DNA of 64,000 bases, from contig NC_088300.1 in assembly GCF_032854445.1 (NCBI RefSeq), positions 79,709,084-79,773,083 of the forward strand. The letters are read 5' to 3'. Each line of letters begins with the position of its first letter. The first letter of the stretch is position 1. This document shows positions 14,001 through 26,500 of this stretch, piece after piece. The translations under genes and the position numbers were made by a program. The notes under the pieces are model-generated. The model ran no database searches, was not told the origin of the DNA, and was given only the letters and a program-made list of their open reading frames with translations. This DNA is from Liolophura sinensis (Eukaryota > Mollusca > Polyplacophora > Chitonida > Chitonidae).

Positions 14001-16895
14001 GACTGCCTATGGTTACAATGCTTTTATCATAGCCACGAGGAATTGTTTGTCTACCAGTGGTAATTCTGCAGTCTAAACAGCTACATGTATCTGGCTTATA
14101 GTGTTATACGTCGCTTCCAATCTTCCTTGAAATATTGTTGCGTAGTTGACGTTGATGTTTTATTAGCTTCATTGTTTGGGTCGGTTATTAATCCATCAGT
14201 TGATTGCTTGGTAAACCCGAACCTAAATAGGGTGTCTGCAACTACGCTACGAACATCCTGAGCCAGAACGTATTTCCCCCCGAGTAAACGTTCACCCCTA
14301 CAAGTGAACATATCCACCTAATGTGTTCCCGGTTTTATTTAGTGTGTAATTAAATATCATAGCTACTGAGACCTGACAGCTAAGATGGAAAGGTCTTACC
14401 TCCATTGTTTCAGCAGTTGGTATTCCCAATATGGTTTATCAAGGAGTGCTCAGTATACATGCAGCTCAACGTGCAAAGAAGTTTCACTTTCAATTTGAGA
14501 GGCACTTCTTATCAAAATACTCACAATGCAACCTATGGCAAATCCAAAACTTGTGGCGTATGCAACACCAAACAGACCTGAAAAAAAACCCCAGATATTT
14601 AGTTACACGTATATCTGACAGCACATTTGCAAAAGAGAGTAAGTGTGCTGAGACATTAAATTAGGGATATCCTTCGTCCTTACATGTTAATTTACATACT
14701 GTGTATTAAGAATGATAATATGGTCAGCAATGTACATGTACTAGTATCAAGTCGAGTAACATATCTTGTTTCACACAGTTATACAGCCTGTATACAGGCT
14801 AAACATGTTCAGTGAATAACAATATAAAAAATCATCAATATAATGTTTTCGAGATAAAAGAAGTACTGAAACTAAATTGTTTTTCTATTATTCAGCAGGT
14901 GTACTTACCACTCAGCATCAGGCAACCACTGACAAGAAACCTTATCCAATAGAACACCATGAAGTAAAACAAAGGTATTCAGCAAATGTGCTTACCAATC
15001 AGCATCAGGCAGCCATTGACAAGAAACCTTATCCGGTAGGACACATTGAGCAGAAGAAAGGTATTCAAACCTGCAAACATAAGACTTGTAACATGCGTAA
15101 TCGGCAGGAGACAATGTAAATTGCTCATAGATGATAACTGTATCAGATCTGAATATAAACTGTGAGAAAATTAATTACAAAATGAACGCTGAATTTGTTT
15201 TTTGTGCTTTGTTCACTTCTTAACATTATATAAAGCTTACATATTAAATAATCAAAACAATGTTACAAGAAAACTTGTGCTTCTTCAAATGACTCAAATG
15301 AGTGCTTCCACTCACATTTCACAAAAACAGAGAGAGAGACATTAGCACCAAACACCAGTCCTACAAAGTTCCTCACACCAAAGCTGAAAAAAAAGAACAC
15401 AGATCTAGACAGAAAGTGATATGAACACTAACCCAAGTGAGTCAATCAACAAATGTTTAATCAAAAGTGTTACATAGCTTCAACAGGTCTCAATTCAGTT
15501 CTGTTATTGTCTTGTGTGTGTTATCCAATAAGTTACTCATTTCATCCATTCCAAACACAAAAACCCAGTTCAATTACCAAACCATTTTAAGATGTTACAG
15601 ACATTTGATATATTCAGTCTGATTCACAGAGACAGGATACTCATGCTATGTTCTGTAATGCTAACTTGTGGGAAAAACTGATGTAATTTGAAGTTTTTGA
15701 GTAATTTTTCATCTACTTGAATGTACGTTACCCAAATATTATTGACTTCTTTGAGATTTACAGTGTACTATATTTTTTATCTATCCTGAAAAGCATTTTG
15801 TACCCAAAAATAATAATATACAATAAAAAACTAAATACGTTTCTCAGTCGCAAGAATCGATATAAACAACTAATATGGGTTTAACTTACAGTTCTATTGG
15901 CATAAATAAAACACAAAAATGAAAGACATAAAAATGAAAATGGTCAATGTGTTGTTAGTAGAACAGATTCATATTGTGCTAGATATACCCCTACCTGCTG
16001 GCAATAGAACTGGCTGCAGAATTCACAATAACATATGGCAGATTGTTTATAGCTCCCATAAGAAAGAGTCCCAGCTGAAACAAAGAGGAGAAGTGTGTAA
16101 AGGTCTGACAGAGGAATCACAGCAGTGTTCACAAAGCTTACACATTCAGCTGAAGCATTGCATTTTACACTCATATTTAATTCTTTTAATTCCTTCAATC
16201 ATCAAGGAAAATTGCTGTAGTACAATTTATCAAACCAATGCAAGTCCATCTCAATAAACCAACACTCTGCTCATACCCAAAATAACACAATCTGCTCATG
16301 AATATATCCACCAACGTATCCACCCAAAGCTAAGCTGGACGTTCCTACCGAAACGCCCAGCTTCGGTCATCTAGACTTCCATGCAGACAATTTCAGTCAA
16401 AAAACATGGTTTAAGCCCAACCTTATTTTTACTATCCACTCTGATTCTCTGATATGAACAAACCGTAAAATGTCAAAGCCAGCATCGGTAAACCTCCTTT
16501 CAAAAGTAATCCTGCCATTTAAAACTTTTAAATTGGGCAAACCAAATTAAGGTCTGCCATGTTTGGAATTTTTCTTTTCAACTTCTGGCAGGCTGATGGA
16601 CCGCGGAAATCTTATCACACCCAACATTGTGTTTACAGAACATGCAATTTTTTCAAATGCAGTTCACATATTAACATTGCCAAAATATTGTGTCGAGGGA
16701 ACATTTAGTATGAAAATAAAGGTATTGGTGTTCTCCTATTAGCACCGATCACGTGCTGGTTGAAGTCATGTTGATCAGTGCTAAATCCAGGTGTTTGTGC
16801 AGCCACAACAGTTAATGAGAATTAACACTAGTTTATATCAAAATAATGTCAATATTCTAAATTTTCGAACGCACCCAGTTTCTCTTGGAAGCCAT
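2033..16895 (-). CDS. CLN3: CLN3 (battenin)-family lysosomal membrane protein, N-terminal half
   Basis: This is a multi-pass membrane protein of the CLN3 family, which acts in endolysosomal membranes; CLN3 is the Batten-disease protein. Nine minus-strand exons splice in consistent phase: 16895-16875, 16074-15995, 15383-15316, 15070-14996, 14577-14525, 13636-13602, 12898-12792, 4850-4796 and 2208-2033, giving 223 codons. Hallmarks are LFLMGAINNLPYVIV in exon 2 (human has LLGLCNNFSYVV) and FGEN...NAWSSGTGMAGVLG in exons 6-7 (human GLGEV...SWWSSGTGGAGLLG). Exon 9 carries a membrane segment followed by an acidic EDSEDAPLL loop. The C-terminal half lies off the left edge. The start MASKRNW is the only good ATG in phase and gives a short N-terminus. 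Intron 7 (about 7.9 kb) and intron 8 are full of minisatellites. The gene is head-to-head with the F-BAR gene. It could be a diverged CLN3-like paralogue rather than the strict orthologue. Confidence 0.85.
2209..2970. repeat. Minisatellite made from the 3' splice site and first bases of CLN3-like exon 9 (about 47-bp unit)
   Basis: About 15 units of roughly 47 bp lie directly upstream (in gene sense) of exon 9. On the minus strand each unit carries CAGGATGGC(C/T)TTCCTGTTGAC, which is the acceptor AG plus the first codons of exon 9 (MAFLLTTP), followed by intron sequence. Open frames across it on the minus strand read HRMAFLLTTP-like blocks repeatedly. The real exon continues after ACGACCCC; the repeats stop matching there. 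Confidence 0.9.
3025..4020. repeat. Short-unit minisatellite (about 19-21 bp), roughly 48 copies
   Basis: GGACAACACCCACAACATCC and the variant GGGGCAACATCCACAACA alternate for about 1 kb, with sub-blocks repeated in higher order: the stretch near 3120-3230 reappears near 3525-3640. It lies in intron 8 of the CLN3-like gene. The long open frames on both strands are by-products of the repeat. Confidence 0.92.
4385..4740. repeat. 24-bp minisatellite near exon 8 of the CLN3-like gene
   Basis: About 14 copies of a unit around TTAACACAAACAGGGTTGTAG, with later copies losing the GGTT. It ends about 55 bp downstream (gene sense) of exon 8 (4850-4796) but does not copy exon sequence. Confidence 0.85.
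4860..6985. other. Intron 7 of the CLN3-like gene, no recognisable element
   Basis: AT-rich, unstructured sequence with only short chance open frames on both strands. A few local duplications (GGCACCAGGCATGGCACCA near 5467) are visible. I see no exon with plausible borders and no RNA gene. Confidence 0.5.
6985..7400. repeat. About 43-47 bp minisatellite, roughly nine copies
   Basis: Units around ATGGCACTATTACAGGGC followed by TTAAATCTGCAAGAAAACTC repeat in intron 7 of the CLN3-like gene, with alternating variants (TTAGACCTGCAAACAAACAA versus TTATATCTGG). From 7400 to 8620 I see no further element. Confidence 0.88.
8620..8815. repeat. AGGTGTA/TACACCT-rich palindromic repeat, copy 1
   Basis: Imperfect short units of GAGGTGTA and GAGGTAC occur in both orientations (for example AGTACACCTCAGTGGAGGTGTAC near 8719). 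The same composition recurs at 53695-54005, and both copies abut the 3' tail of a SINE. It could be a degraded MITE-like or foldback element; I do not recognise a named family. Confidence 0.6.
8815..9013 (-). mobile_element. tRNA-derived SINE, family 1, minus orientation
   Basis: Read on the minus strand it starts with a tRNA-like head (GGGGCCCTCCGTGGCCCAGT, box-A-like). It continues through a degenerate GTTTCCCC segment and the CCACCATAATGCTGGC core to ATATTCTTGAGTACGTC and an (AAAT)n tail at 8815. It matches the fuller plus-strand copy at 53388-53655 but has an internal deletion. Confidence 0.85.
9715..12535. repeat. 35-bp minisatellite, about 80 copies with higher-order structure
   Basis: A 35-bp unit (GTATATGTGTGTGTATGCTT then GTCCAGCTACTATAG) fills 2.8 kb of intron 7 of the CLN3-like gene. 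Variants (CCAACTACTATAG, TATTCTTGTCC, a shortened TGTGTCTGTCC form) recur at spacings of about 454 bp, which is 13 units; the block at about 10917 reappears at about 11371. The 67-149 codon open frames read CVCLSSYYRYM-like periodic peptide and are not genes. Confidence 0.95.
14904..14990 (-). pseudogene. Decayed tandem copy of CLN3-like exon 4 with its donor site
   Basis: This 87-bp block is a second copy of the adjacent exon 4 and its 5' splice site (15070-14991), offset by 87 bp. It keeps the GATAAGGTTTCTTGTCA stretch and a good donor (GTAAGTAC). It carries one extra base relative to exon 4, which shifts the frame, and it has no AG acceptor at its upstream border. It is therefore probably not used as an exon. 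Confidence 0.75.
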
Positions 16896-17541
16896 AGCGA
16901 AACGTAAGTTTAATGTAGGGCGGTAGGTTTCGTCTGCCAGTTCTGGCATGCACAGGTACCGCACGCTACGACACGAAACACAAATGACAGGGCAGCAAGG
17001 GTTATCAGTGATGACGGCTTCCTCTGAGCATATATAACAAAATCAATGTCCACCGCATATATCTTTAACTTATTAAATCCCACAAACAATTTCTAACTCT
17101 TTTAACCTGTCAAAGTTCCCTTTTAGTGTAGTTAATACTAAACACAACTCTACAACAGAAGACTTCTCCACGGTCAAGAAACAAAATACATAGTTACCTC
17201 CCTTGTGACAGCATTCATTTATGAATCGGGTGAGTGCTTGGGGTTTAACGTCGTTTTATGAATCGAAAGAAAGATATAAATTAACTTGTTGTTTGGTTTA
17301 CGGGCGCAAATATTTCTATATGCTGTTGTGATAAAATAAGACAAAAAACAAAAATGAAAAGAAAAAAAAAAACATAAAAACTCCTGAGATGCAGACGTAA
17401 GACTGATTGTGACGTCATAAAATCGCGTGGCAACTCGCGGCGTCAGTATTGCCAAGTCGATTGGAGCTGATGGCCAGGATGGAAGGCTTTGACGTTTTCG
17501 TACAGCCTTTAAGCTGAGCATTAGTCCATCGACTTTCCACA
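16896..17541. promoter_or_regulatory. Shared intergenic region between divergent CLN3-like and F-BAR genes
   Basis: Only about 646 bp separate the two divergent start codons (16895 minus, 17542 plus), so the 5' UTRs and core promoters of both genes must lie here or overlap. No TATA box is obvious, and several CpGs lie near 17415-17470, in keeping with a bidirectional promoter. A fragment matching the tail of SINE family 2 (GTGAGTGCTTGGGGTTTAAC) sits at about 17228-17250 and is the only element recognised. Confidence 0.55.
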
Positions 17542-20500
17542 ATGGAAACAAATCCGTTTGTTTACAACCGTGCTCTGCTAGAAAACGCTTTCAAGCGATA
17601 TGAATCTGGCGTAAGGTGAGTCATCTATAATAAAACGATGTCTTATGCCCTATGGTCAGTCCCTCAGTCAGGGTGTCCGGCCGTCGGTCCATGAATGATA
17701 TTTGTATCACTCATGATTGGCTTCTTTGTTGTAGCCGGTACAGGCATATATCTCAGATCTGTCAACCAATCAATATTATAGGCCTAGTGTATCGTCAACA
17801 CACTTAAACTTAGAAATAGAAGGGCTTTTATTTCCAGATGTTTTGACAAAGAAAGGCCTACACCATTATCAGCTTCAGTTAACTTTGTGTTTAGTAAAGA
17901 CACTGATGAATCCGCTATAGATCTATACTGTTTGTAATTATAAATTATTTATTTATTAGTATTTTAAGAATATTTCTCTAGTACAATGGCGGCCAGCATT
18001 ATGGTGGGAGAAAACCGGGCATCGGCAGGTTACTGCAAGACCTTCCCACATTCGATCGGAGAGGAAGTCAGCATGTACTGGACTTGAACTCAGAGCGACC
18101 GCATTGGTGAGAGGCTCCTGGGTCATTGCGCAGCACTAGCACCCTAACCACCAAGCCACAGAGGCCCTCAGAAGTTAAAAATTATAGAGTACTCCCATGT
18201 ATAGATAAGTGACTGCGGGTGATGGTACCGGTATTGATTTATCACTTCGTAATTATTATTTTTCACCTTAGAGCGACCCATTTGGGAAGTGAAATCCTGG
18301 CAGAACGAGCGGAAGTAGAGCTGAAGTATGCTCGTGCTCTGAAGGAATGGGCTGTCAAAAGCAGACTTATTGTGGACAGTAAAGGTATGTCCTATGTAAG
18401 CTGCTGTAGGCCCTACGTGCTGTTTCATATAAACTATGAGTTGACGCGCCGATACCAGCATTCATTTATCTTGTCTGGCTCTGTTTCTTCTTCTTTTTAT
18501 TTTCTTTTTTGGGACTCTGAAAGCGAACGGAGTCTTATGAGGCCATTTCTGAGGTGGTGAAAACTGTCACCGATTTTCCGATGTAGTTCCAGTTTTAGAG
18601 TGTACTGCTGTGGTATGTTTTAGCATCTCTGTAAGGTTTTCTTCTATTTTGGGTATATGTAAACACACCTAGAGCATCGTTGTTGTGGAGCATAAGATTT
18701 ACTTCATAAAATACCGCTCAAATTATGCTTTTTTACAATAAAATTTTAGTGTTGCCTGTTCGCACTCTTTAGCTGCATGATATAAAATGGCTGCATTTCC
18801 AGTTATTCGACCAGGCCATGATCAAAGAAAAATGTTTGTTGCGGGCAACGTGACGCAGTCGCTAAATTCGGGCCAACTCAAATTTTTTTCCTGAAATCTG
18901 AGAATTTCTTTCTTCGGGAGACAAACATTGCACAGCACGGGGCCGATTTACCCAAATTAGGTATAGTATTACAGGTTTTCCCTGGCCGGAGTCAGAAGAA
19001 AATTCATTTCACCCACTACCTACAGTACATGTATGCATCTTCACACAATGAATGTAGGTCCTAAAAGTCTAAAAATGGCATTAATTCTTTGTGTGAAAAT
19101 AGCTGAAAGGCAGCCGTAAACGACTGTATGCTGAGGCATAAACAAAAGCGCCGAAATGTATTGGTTTGTCTAGCATGCAAGCACTCTTATATTGCATACT
19201 GCATGTACATGATTAAATGATTCTGTCAAGCTTTGAGAGGGTTGCTACGGGTATGACGGTTTAACTATTGAGTGTATTACCGTAAATAAAAGTTGTAAAG
19301 CCAAGGGTGAAATGCCCCAAGAGAGCTTCCTTTCAAGTTTACCATGTTCCAATTGCATCGATCTTTTCCATCAAAATAAGCCTGATTTTTCGAGCGGCGA
19401 TGGTCTATTCCTTCACCATTTTGCTCGACCCACGGGTGTTTTCAACACTCAAAACTGTCCGGTAACCCTTAATTTGACAGACATAAAGGTGATGTTCGTG
19501 TATTTTCCCCTAGTCGAAAACTGCTCGGCACGATACTGCGTCGTTACATCAGCTGATCCACATTCGTGCGGCTAATAATACCTGCAACTGCACTCCACAG
19601 TAACCACAACCCTTTTAAACCCATGGTTCTAGTATTTTTATTGCATTGTTTTTTGATGTTTTTTGTTTGTTTGTTTGTTTGTTGTTGTTTTTTTTTGTAT
19701 CCTTTCACTCCTTATCATTTTGTTACTTATACAGTCCGAATGTGTTTGAATGTTCCACTTGAAAGATCTTATCATTGACCGTATTGATTTTCACCTGGAT
19801 CTACAGGATTAGCGCTGTTGTATATGACTCTGGGTGTCCCCTTTTCAGATTTCGACCCATCCACTGAGATTCGTCAACTCTATCTGGGCGCATGTGCACA
19901 GGCAGAGAGTCTATCTCAGCTGCATCATGATGCATTTAATGCATTTCGGAATCGGAACAGTCCCTTCGAAAAGATCACTAGGTGAGTATACCTTGTGTTT
20001 TATTCTCTGACCTCACCGCGTATGGTGGCCTCGGTTGCAATAATCCGTCGACTACCCTCTGGCCGTTTGAGTAGTCTACTGCTGAAAACCACTCGTCAAC
20101 TGTTATGGTGTGCATGTCTGCAGGTCGCACGTGAGACGCGCTCGTCAGTAAATGGCCAAAAGTCGGTGGTTAACGCCGGGCACTCCGGTTTGATCCACAC
20201 GTATAGGAAACTGACATCCATCGTACAAGTGAAACACTCTTGAGCAACTATCAATTGAGACAAAGATGTATAGTTCGAGACTTTATGGGTGAATGAGCTG
20301 ATAGGACTGTATGCCGATATGTGTGACGTCCAATTGTATGATGACCTCTACTAAACGGCAATAAACATTACCGCATTCATTTATTTCTTTTACATAATTA
20401 AGCCGTTGTGCGCGGGGCGCGTAAATTTCTGCTAGAGTAAGTTATAATAAAACAGTTAGAATAAAACCCTGACTGCATGAGGTAAACTGACAATAGGACG

Positions 20501-23500
20501 TACTTCACTGGTAACGTGTGACCATTAGCCAGCCCATCTGTCGTCGCTGCTCTGGATTTACTCTCCTTGCAGTAATCTTGCATATTTAATTGGTCATCCT
20601 ATAATTTATACTAAATGCCTTTCCTCCATTGTAGTATATCTAGTGTCTCGGAGTCTAATATACAAACATACTAGCATACACGGTGTGTTGATAACGTCTA
20701 CACTGATCTTCACCAAACTTAGCTAGGCCTACAAGCTTTAATGAGTCCACTTGAATACATGGATCAAAAATGAAAGAATGAATGATAGATTGGGATTGAA
20801 CCCCACATTGGCGTTATGTCATCTATACCCTGGAGAAAACATACTAGAACTAGGAAACATTTACGGCTTTAGGCAAGTGGATGAAAACAAAACAAAACAA
20901 GAAGATTGACGTGTTTAAAATCAGCTACATTCAAATGAATACAAACTTTTGTTCTTGCCGACAAAAGTCTTGTCATATTTGATGTGTTGGATGTCATGCA
21001 CAAGACTTGTTGCAAAACACACAAGTTTTTGTTGTTTTGCATAAATTACCTAATTTTCGTTCAACACAAGTCTGTGTTTGTAACACAAACATGTGTACAT
21101 GTACATTGTTATGTGCACGACTGCCGTCAGTTTCTAAATTTAGCTTGCCACTGTTTACATACGCTGAGTTCGGCGCCTGCTGTCTGCCTCTGCCTTAGAG
21201 TATTCCACAATGCGCGCAGTTCGGTGCCTGTTTGTTTACATCAAGTTTTCAGGAATTTTCTTATTCTATACAATTCCACCAGGCTATATAAGACCTATGA
21301 AAGCAGGTCAAACGGAGAGAACGGAGAAAGACGAATTATTGAGAGCTTGGATGCTTTTGCTGTGTATTACTTTAGTAGGCCATTTGTGCTGAATTTTGGT
21401 GTCTCTATAGCCTCTGGCTTTGTTATATCCTATCTCCACCGAGCACTTGTTCAGTCTGAACTTGTATGTTTAATTTGTGCTCTTGCATACACAGTGCTTA
21501 TTAGTACACGAACCCTGTCTGTGGAATTTTGTGTATATTTCGTCATACACTCAGTTATACTGTGGATTTTCCCTCTTGTGAATTTGCCTCTGAGCATTTA
21601 TGCCTGTGTGGTATATATATTGTGGAATATATGCGTCCTTTTGGACTTGACACCGTAAGTACTTTAGTATTTGTATACATACTGCTATCCTTTCTTGTTA
21701 AACTTAAGTGCTTTAGTATTTGTATAAGTCTTATTATCTGTTCTTGTTAAGCTATGAATTGTAAAATAAAATCTGCTGGTTTTGGTTACTTTTTTGTGCG
21801 GCTAAACTGTAGTGTATTTCGAACAAGCCATCTCTTTATAATACAGACAGTTTGGGTCGTAACAACATTACATTTATTTAACACTTGTTTGTGTTGGAGT
21901 AACACTTGTTTGTGTAGGGGTAGCACTTGCTTGTGTTCTGGTAACACTTGTTTGTATTGAGGTAACATTTGTTTGTGTTGGGGTAACACTTGTTTGTGTT
22001 CGGGTAACACTTGTTTGTGTGGAGGCAACACTTGTTTGTGTTCTGGTAACACTTGTTGGTGTTGGGGTAACACTTGTTTGTATTGGGGTAACATTTATTT
22101 GTATTGGGGTAACACTTGATTGTTTTGGGGTAACAATTGTTCATGTTGGAGTAACATTTGTTTGTGTTCTGGTAACACTTGTTTGTGTTGGGCTAACATT
22201 TGTTTGTGTTGAGGTAGCACTTGTTTGTATTGGGGTAACACTTGTTTGTGTTGGGGTAACATTTGTGTGTGTTGGAGTAACACTTGTTTGTATTGAGGTA
22301 GCAGTTTTATGTTGAATGAAAGCACAAGTTGTTGTGTTCGATTTCAACACAAGTGTTGTTTTTATGTGTAAGAAGAATGCTATTGAAGTCTTCATTGCAT
22401 TTCCACATTTGATGTGTTTTTCTGTTCATTTGCTAGTGTTTTGGCCGTTTTGGGACAGCTGTGTTTTAAATATATACAATGTGGGCCCTGGCCTATCTGG
22501 AACCAGTCTACGCCAGCATAGTTGTGCTTGGAAGCTTCATGAGATATCAAAGACTTAAGGTACTATAGTCTAGCTACGTGGTTTGCAAGAAATCCAACAT
22601 TTTTACTTCTTTCTCCAGTATTGAGCAATCCCGCAAAGCCCGCACTGGCAGGGAGATCGACGTCGGGAAACTCACTGCTGATTTCAAAAAGGCCAAAGCT
22701 ACTAGGCGCTCCCTGCAGGACTGCGAGAGCCAGTGGATGAGGGTAAGGAACATTGGCACTACAGTTAACCAGTGGAAATTTATCACGATTAATCGTAGTC
22801 GCATACCCAAATATTTGCTTTCTAAACACCAAAGAAAAAGTTAGTGTAGACTGATATACTATACATATAACTAATGAAATCATGTTCTTATGCTCTTACT
22901 TTTTACGAAACAAGACAACTGAAATCTATGATATATGTTTTAACAGCATTACGTATATGGTAAAGTTGCTGGATCGAATGAAGCTACTCTGTTTCGGCCC
23001 AGATTTTAATCTTCCATTTTTGCTAGGTATTAATATGGGGGTTTCCTGTCTGATTGAATGAGGCAGTAGGGGAGGCGGATACTGCATCACTATGGTGCAG
23101 TGAGTTTGATAAGCTTCTGAACTCTGTTAACACTGCTGAGAGTAAGACATACGTGTTTGAATCTTTTCCTGTGCCTAAGCATGCGGTGCTACACGCTATG
23201 ACGTTTGAAGTAGTCAAGCTGTTGTATGTAATATGAAAAAAAGCAAATTGCCTGGCAAAGATTGTTTTCACGTTGAACATTTGCAGTATGCATCTCCAGT
23301 AGTGATATATCAAGTGTATAAATGCGTTATTTAGCCATTATTATCTGCCACCTGAGCTTACATTTGTTGCTATTACACCACTTGTTAAAAATAAAAGTGG
23401 CAGTATAACTAGCCTTGACAATTATAGACCAATAGCTCTTAACACGGTGATTTCCAAGCTGACTGAGCAAATTATCTTGAATAAGTGCCAGTATGCGCTT

Positions 23501-26500
23501 CATATATCTGATTTCCAGTTTGGCTCCAAGTCAGGCAGGTCTACTGACCAGTGTATTTATGTTATGAAAGAAGTAATGCATTTTTATAGTTCTCAAGGCA
23601 GTTTTAAGATGTTTTTTAGATGCTAGCAAGGCATTTGGTCGCGTGAATCACTGAACTCTTCTGCAGAAGTTAAATAAGCGAGGTGTGCCTATGGATAATG
23701 TGAAATTACTCCTTGTGTGGTTTAATACTCAAATCTTTGCTGTTAAATGGGACTCAGTTGTTTCTGAGGTTTTTGGTGCAGGTAATGGTGTTATACAGGG
23801 TGGGATCCCCAGCACTTTTACATGCATGGACTGGACACACCTCTCACTGAAGCTAAAATAGGACGTAACATTCAAGGTGTTTTTATAATTCATCTCTTAA
23901 TCGCAGATGGCATGTGTATTATTTGCCCCTCTGCTAAATCCTATCAATCCCTCTTTTCCACTTGTGACAAATTTTCTGTTTTACATGATGTTATGTATAA
24001 TACCAAAAAGACTCTGTATGCCTCTCTGCCAGACCCAAGGCCTATAAGAATTGTGTTCCTCCTTCGCTGTGATTAAGTGGTAATCGGCTTGCCTGTGTTG
24101 ACACAGTCGTATCTAGGACATATAATTTCTGATGATCTGAAGGATGATAAGGATATAGAATGCCAAAGAGAAAATTATGCATCAGAGTGAACGTTCTCCT
24201 TAAGAAATTCCGTGCTTGTTCTGACCTAATAAAAACATTCGATCTTTCGATCTTACTGCTGTAACATATATTGTAATTATTTGTGGTGTTCGTATAATAA
24301 GAAAACAGTCAATGCCCTGCATGTGACATATAACAATTCACTGAGATGGCTGCTGAATTACCGAAAGGATTGTAGTGCTAGTTACATGTTTTGTATTAAT
24401 AGGATTTCAACCCTTAGTTAAGGTTTGCGTAAATGAGAGCTGAGATTTAGACATCTCTCGTTTAATTCGCAGAATGTGCTCATTCATGACATGATGAATA
24501 CTGCTGTATGTGTCTACTCTAAACTCGAAGCCAAATGGTTTGTCACGCTATATCTACATGTTCACATGTAGTTTTCCCCTCTGTGTATAGAATCACGTTC
24601 CTGTTGTATCCTGCTGTATGTTTTTTCACTTTTTTTCTTCCTTTGTCGTATTTATAACAATGGACTTTGTTTGTCTGAAATAAAGATGTTATTATTTATA
24701 TTATTAGTATGTTATTAAAATGATAAAATAACCAAATAGACTACACAATAAGATTTATGTATTTATCATTTTTAAGATGTTTTAGTTGCATTGTTAACGC
24801 TTTAAAGTGTGTGGAAGTGTAGAATTAGGGGAGTTTGGGTTACTTATAAGAACGAAATGTCTATTTCGATTCGGTATGGTTTTGAAGGTGCGTGACCGCT
24901 ATATACAAGAGCTTAAGAGACTGGCCGAGACGGATCTGAGCGGCGACGACTCTAGAGAGACCAAGCGGCAGAGTTTAGATGCACAGATCACCGATCTGCA
25001 GGCAAAGATTGACAATGCCAACAAACGTGTGGCATCTTCCGGCGCCAAACTCAAGGCATTTGAAGAGAAACAAACGGAGGTATGACAACTGATATAGCCT
25101 AGAATAGTGGATAAATTTATAACACTCAGTTATACGTCAAGTTTCATTAACTGGGCTTAGTGCAGTCTTGCTTTGGTGGTTTTGCGTCAAGGTTAGCAAT
25201 TTCCTCTGCACTGTGTACTCCACTCACTGTGATTTTTGTCTGTTGTAGCAAGAGTCCGGGGATCATTAGAAAGAATCGCATCATGCATGTGTATAAATTA
25301 TTCTTTACACTAACCATGCATGAGGTAAATAGTGTTACATGTCTCTTGCATGCCCGCGTGAAGTCTGCGCTCTTTCACCTTACTTATGTCGTTCGCTATC
25401 ACCAGGTGTTCAAGGCCACATTCAAAGATCTACAGGTCGTGGAGAGACACAGACTTGAGGCTACAGTTGAAGCTTTCAAACGTTTCCACGAGATCACCTA
25501 TAAAACAGAGCGAATGGAATGGAGGTAAGACCATGCTTTACATCTACGTTCTCTAACCTTGACAGAATATACATGTACCAGGACACCGGGGAGTTATGTT
25601 TAACAGACAGTAAACCATGAGGGCTCCCACACCAGGAGAGGAATCCAGTATCCAACAAATGCGTACTGATGTCACAGAATCGGGTACTCATGAAGCTCCC
25701 CACTGTTCTCATACCGGCTTAGACCACTTAATGCTTGCCCCGAATTAAGAACTGTGCTTCAGAATATTTGTTTGGCTTAATGCATGCTGTATGGCGACAT
25801 TTTTCATGTGGAAATAGAGAAATATATTTTACATTACTGGTAATGATTTCATTTATTTTGATGATCTTCACAAATCACACATACATATATTCACGCAATG
25901 TAGTCAACCAGGATATTATTAATGGTGATCATGATGATTATAAAACGATAACAAAGAGTTTTAGAAAAAAAACATTTAAGTGAATCTACACACAAACAGA
26001 TGTTTGTTTACTCGATTTGTGTGTTAGTTTTCTCCTTCACACACTGTGTCTGTGTGGTCTTACACCTCTGGTATTCAGGTCGTGCCTGGCTGACAGGATC
26101 GCCTACCTAAAGACGCTGGTCGCCTCGGTGCGCGTAGATAAAATCATCAGTCGCTGGGAAGAGGACACAGACACCAAGCTCAAGTCATCGATATCTCGAC
26201 AATCCAAGTCGCTTATGGTAAACAAGACATACTTTCTGTGCGATTTTGATTAACATTCCAGATTAACACGATATAAAGTAAATTTTATAGAAGGGGGTAA
26301 GAGTTGACCCTTTCAGAATTACCGTGAGCTCTCTGGTTTCCCGGTTTCCTCCCACTATTATGCCAAGTGATGCTATTTCGTAAAAGTAAAACTTCACTAG
26401 AATAAATAAATAAGACAGAAGATGTCCGAAATGCTTGTCGCGAAGTGCCTCTGACCAGATATGAATACTTCTGACCCGGTGTGGAAAAGAGTGGTTCCTC

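Noticed and set aside
20984-21658. 224-codon plus-strand ORF in intron 4 of the F-BAR gene
   Set aside because: It has no recognisable domain. It contains the putative microexon in another context and otherwise looks like AT-rich chance sequence.
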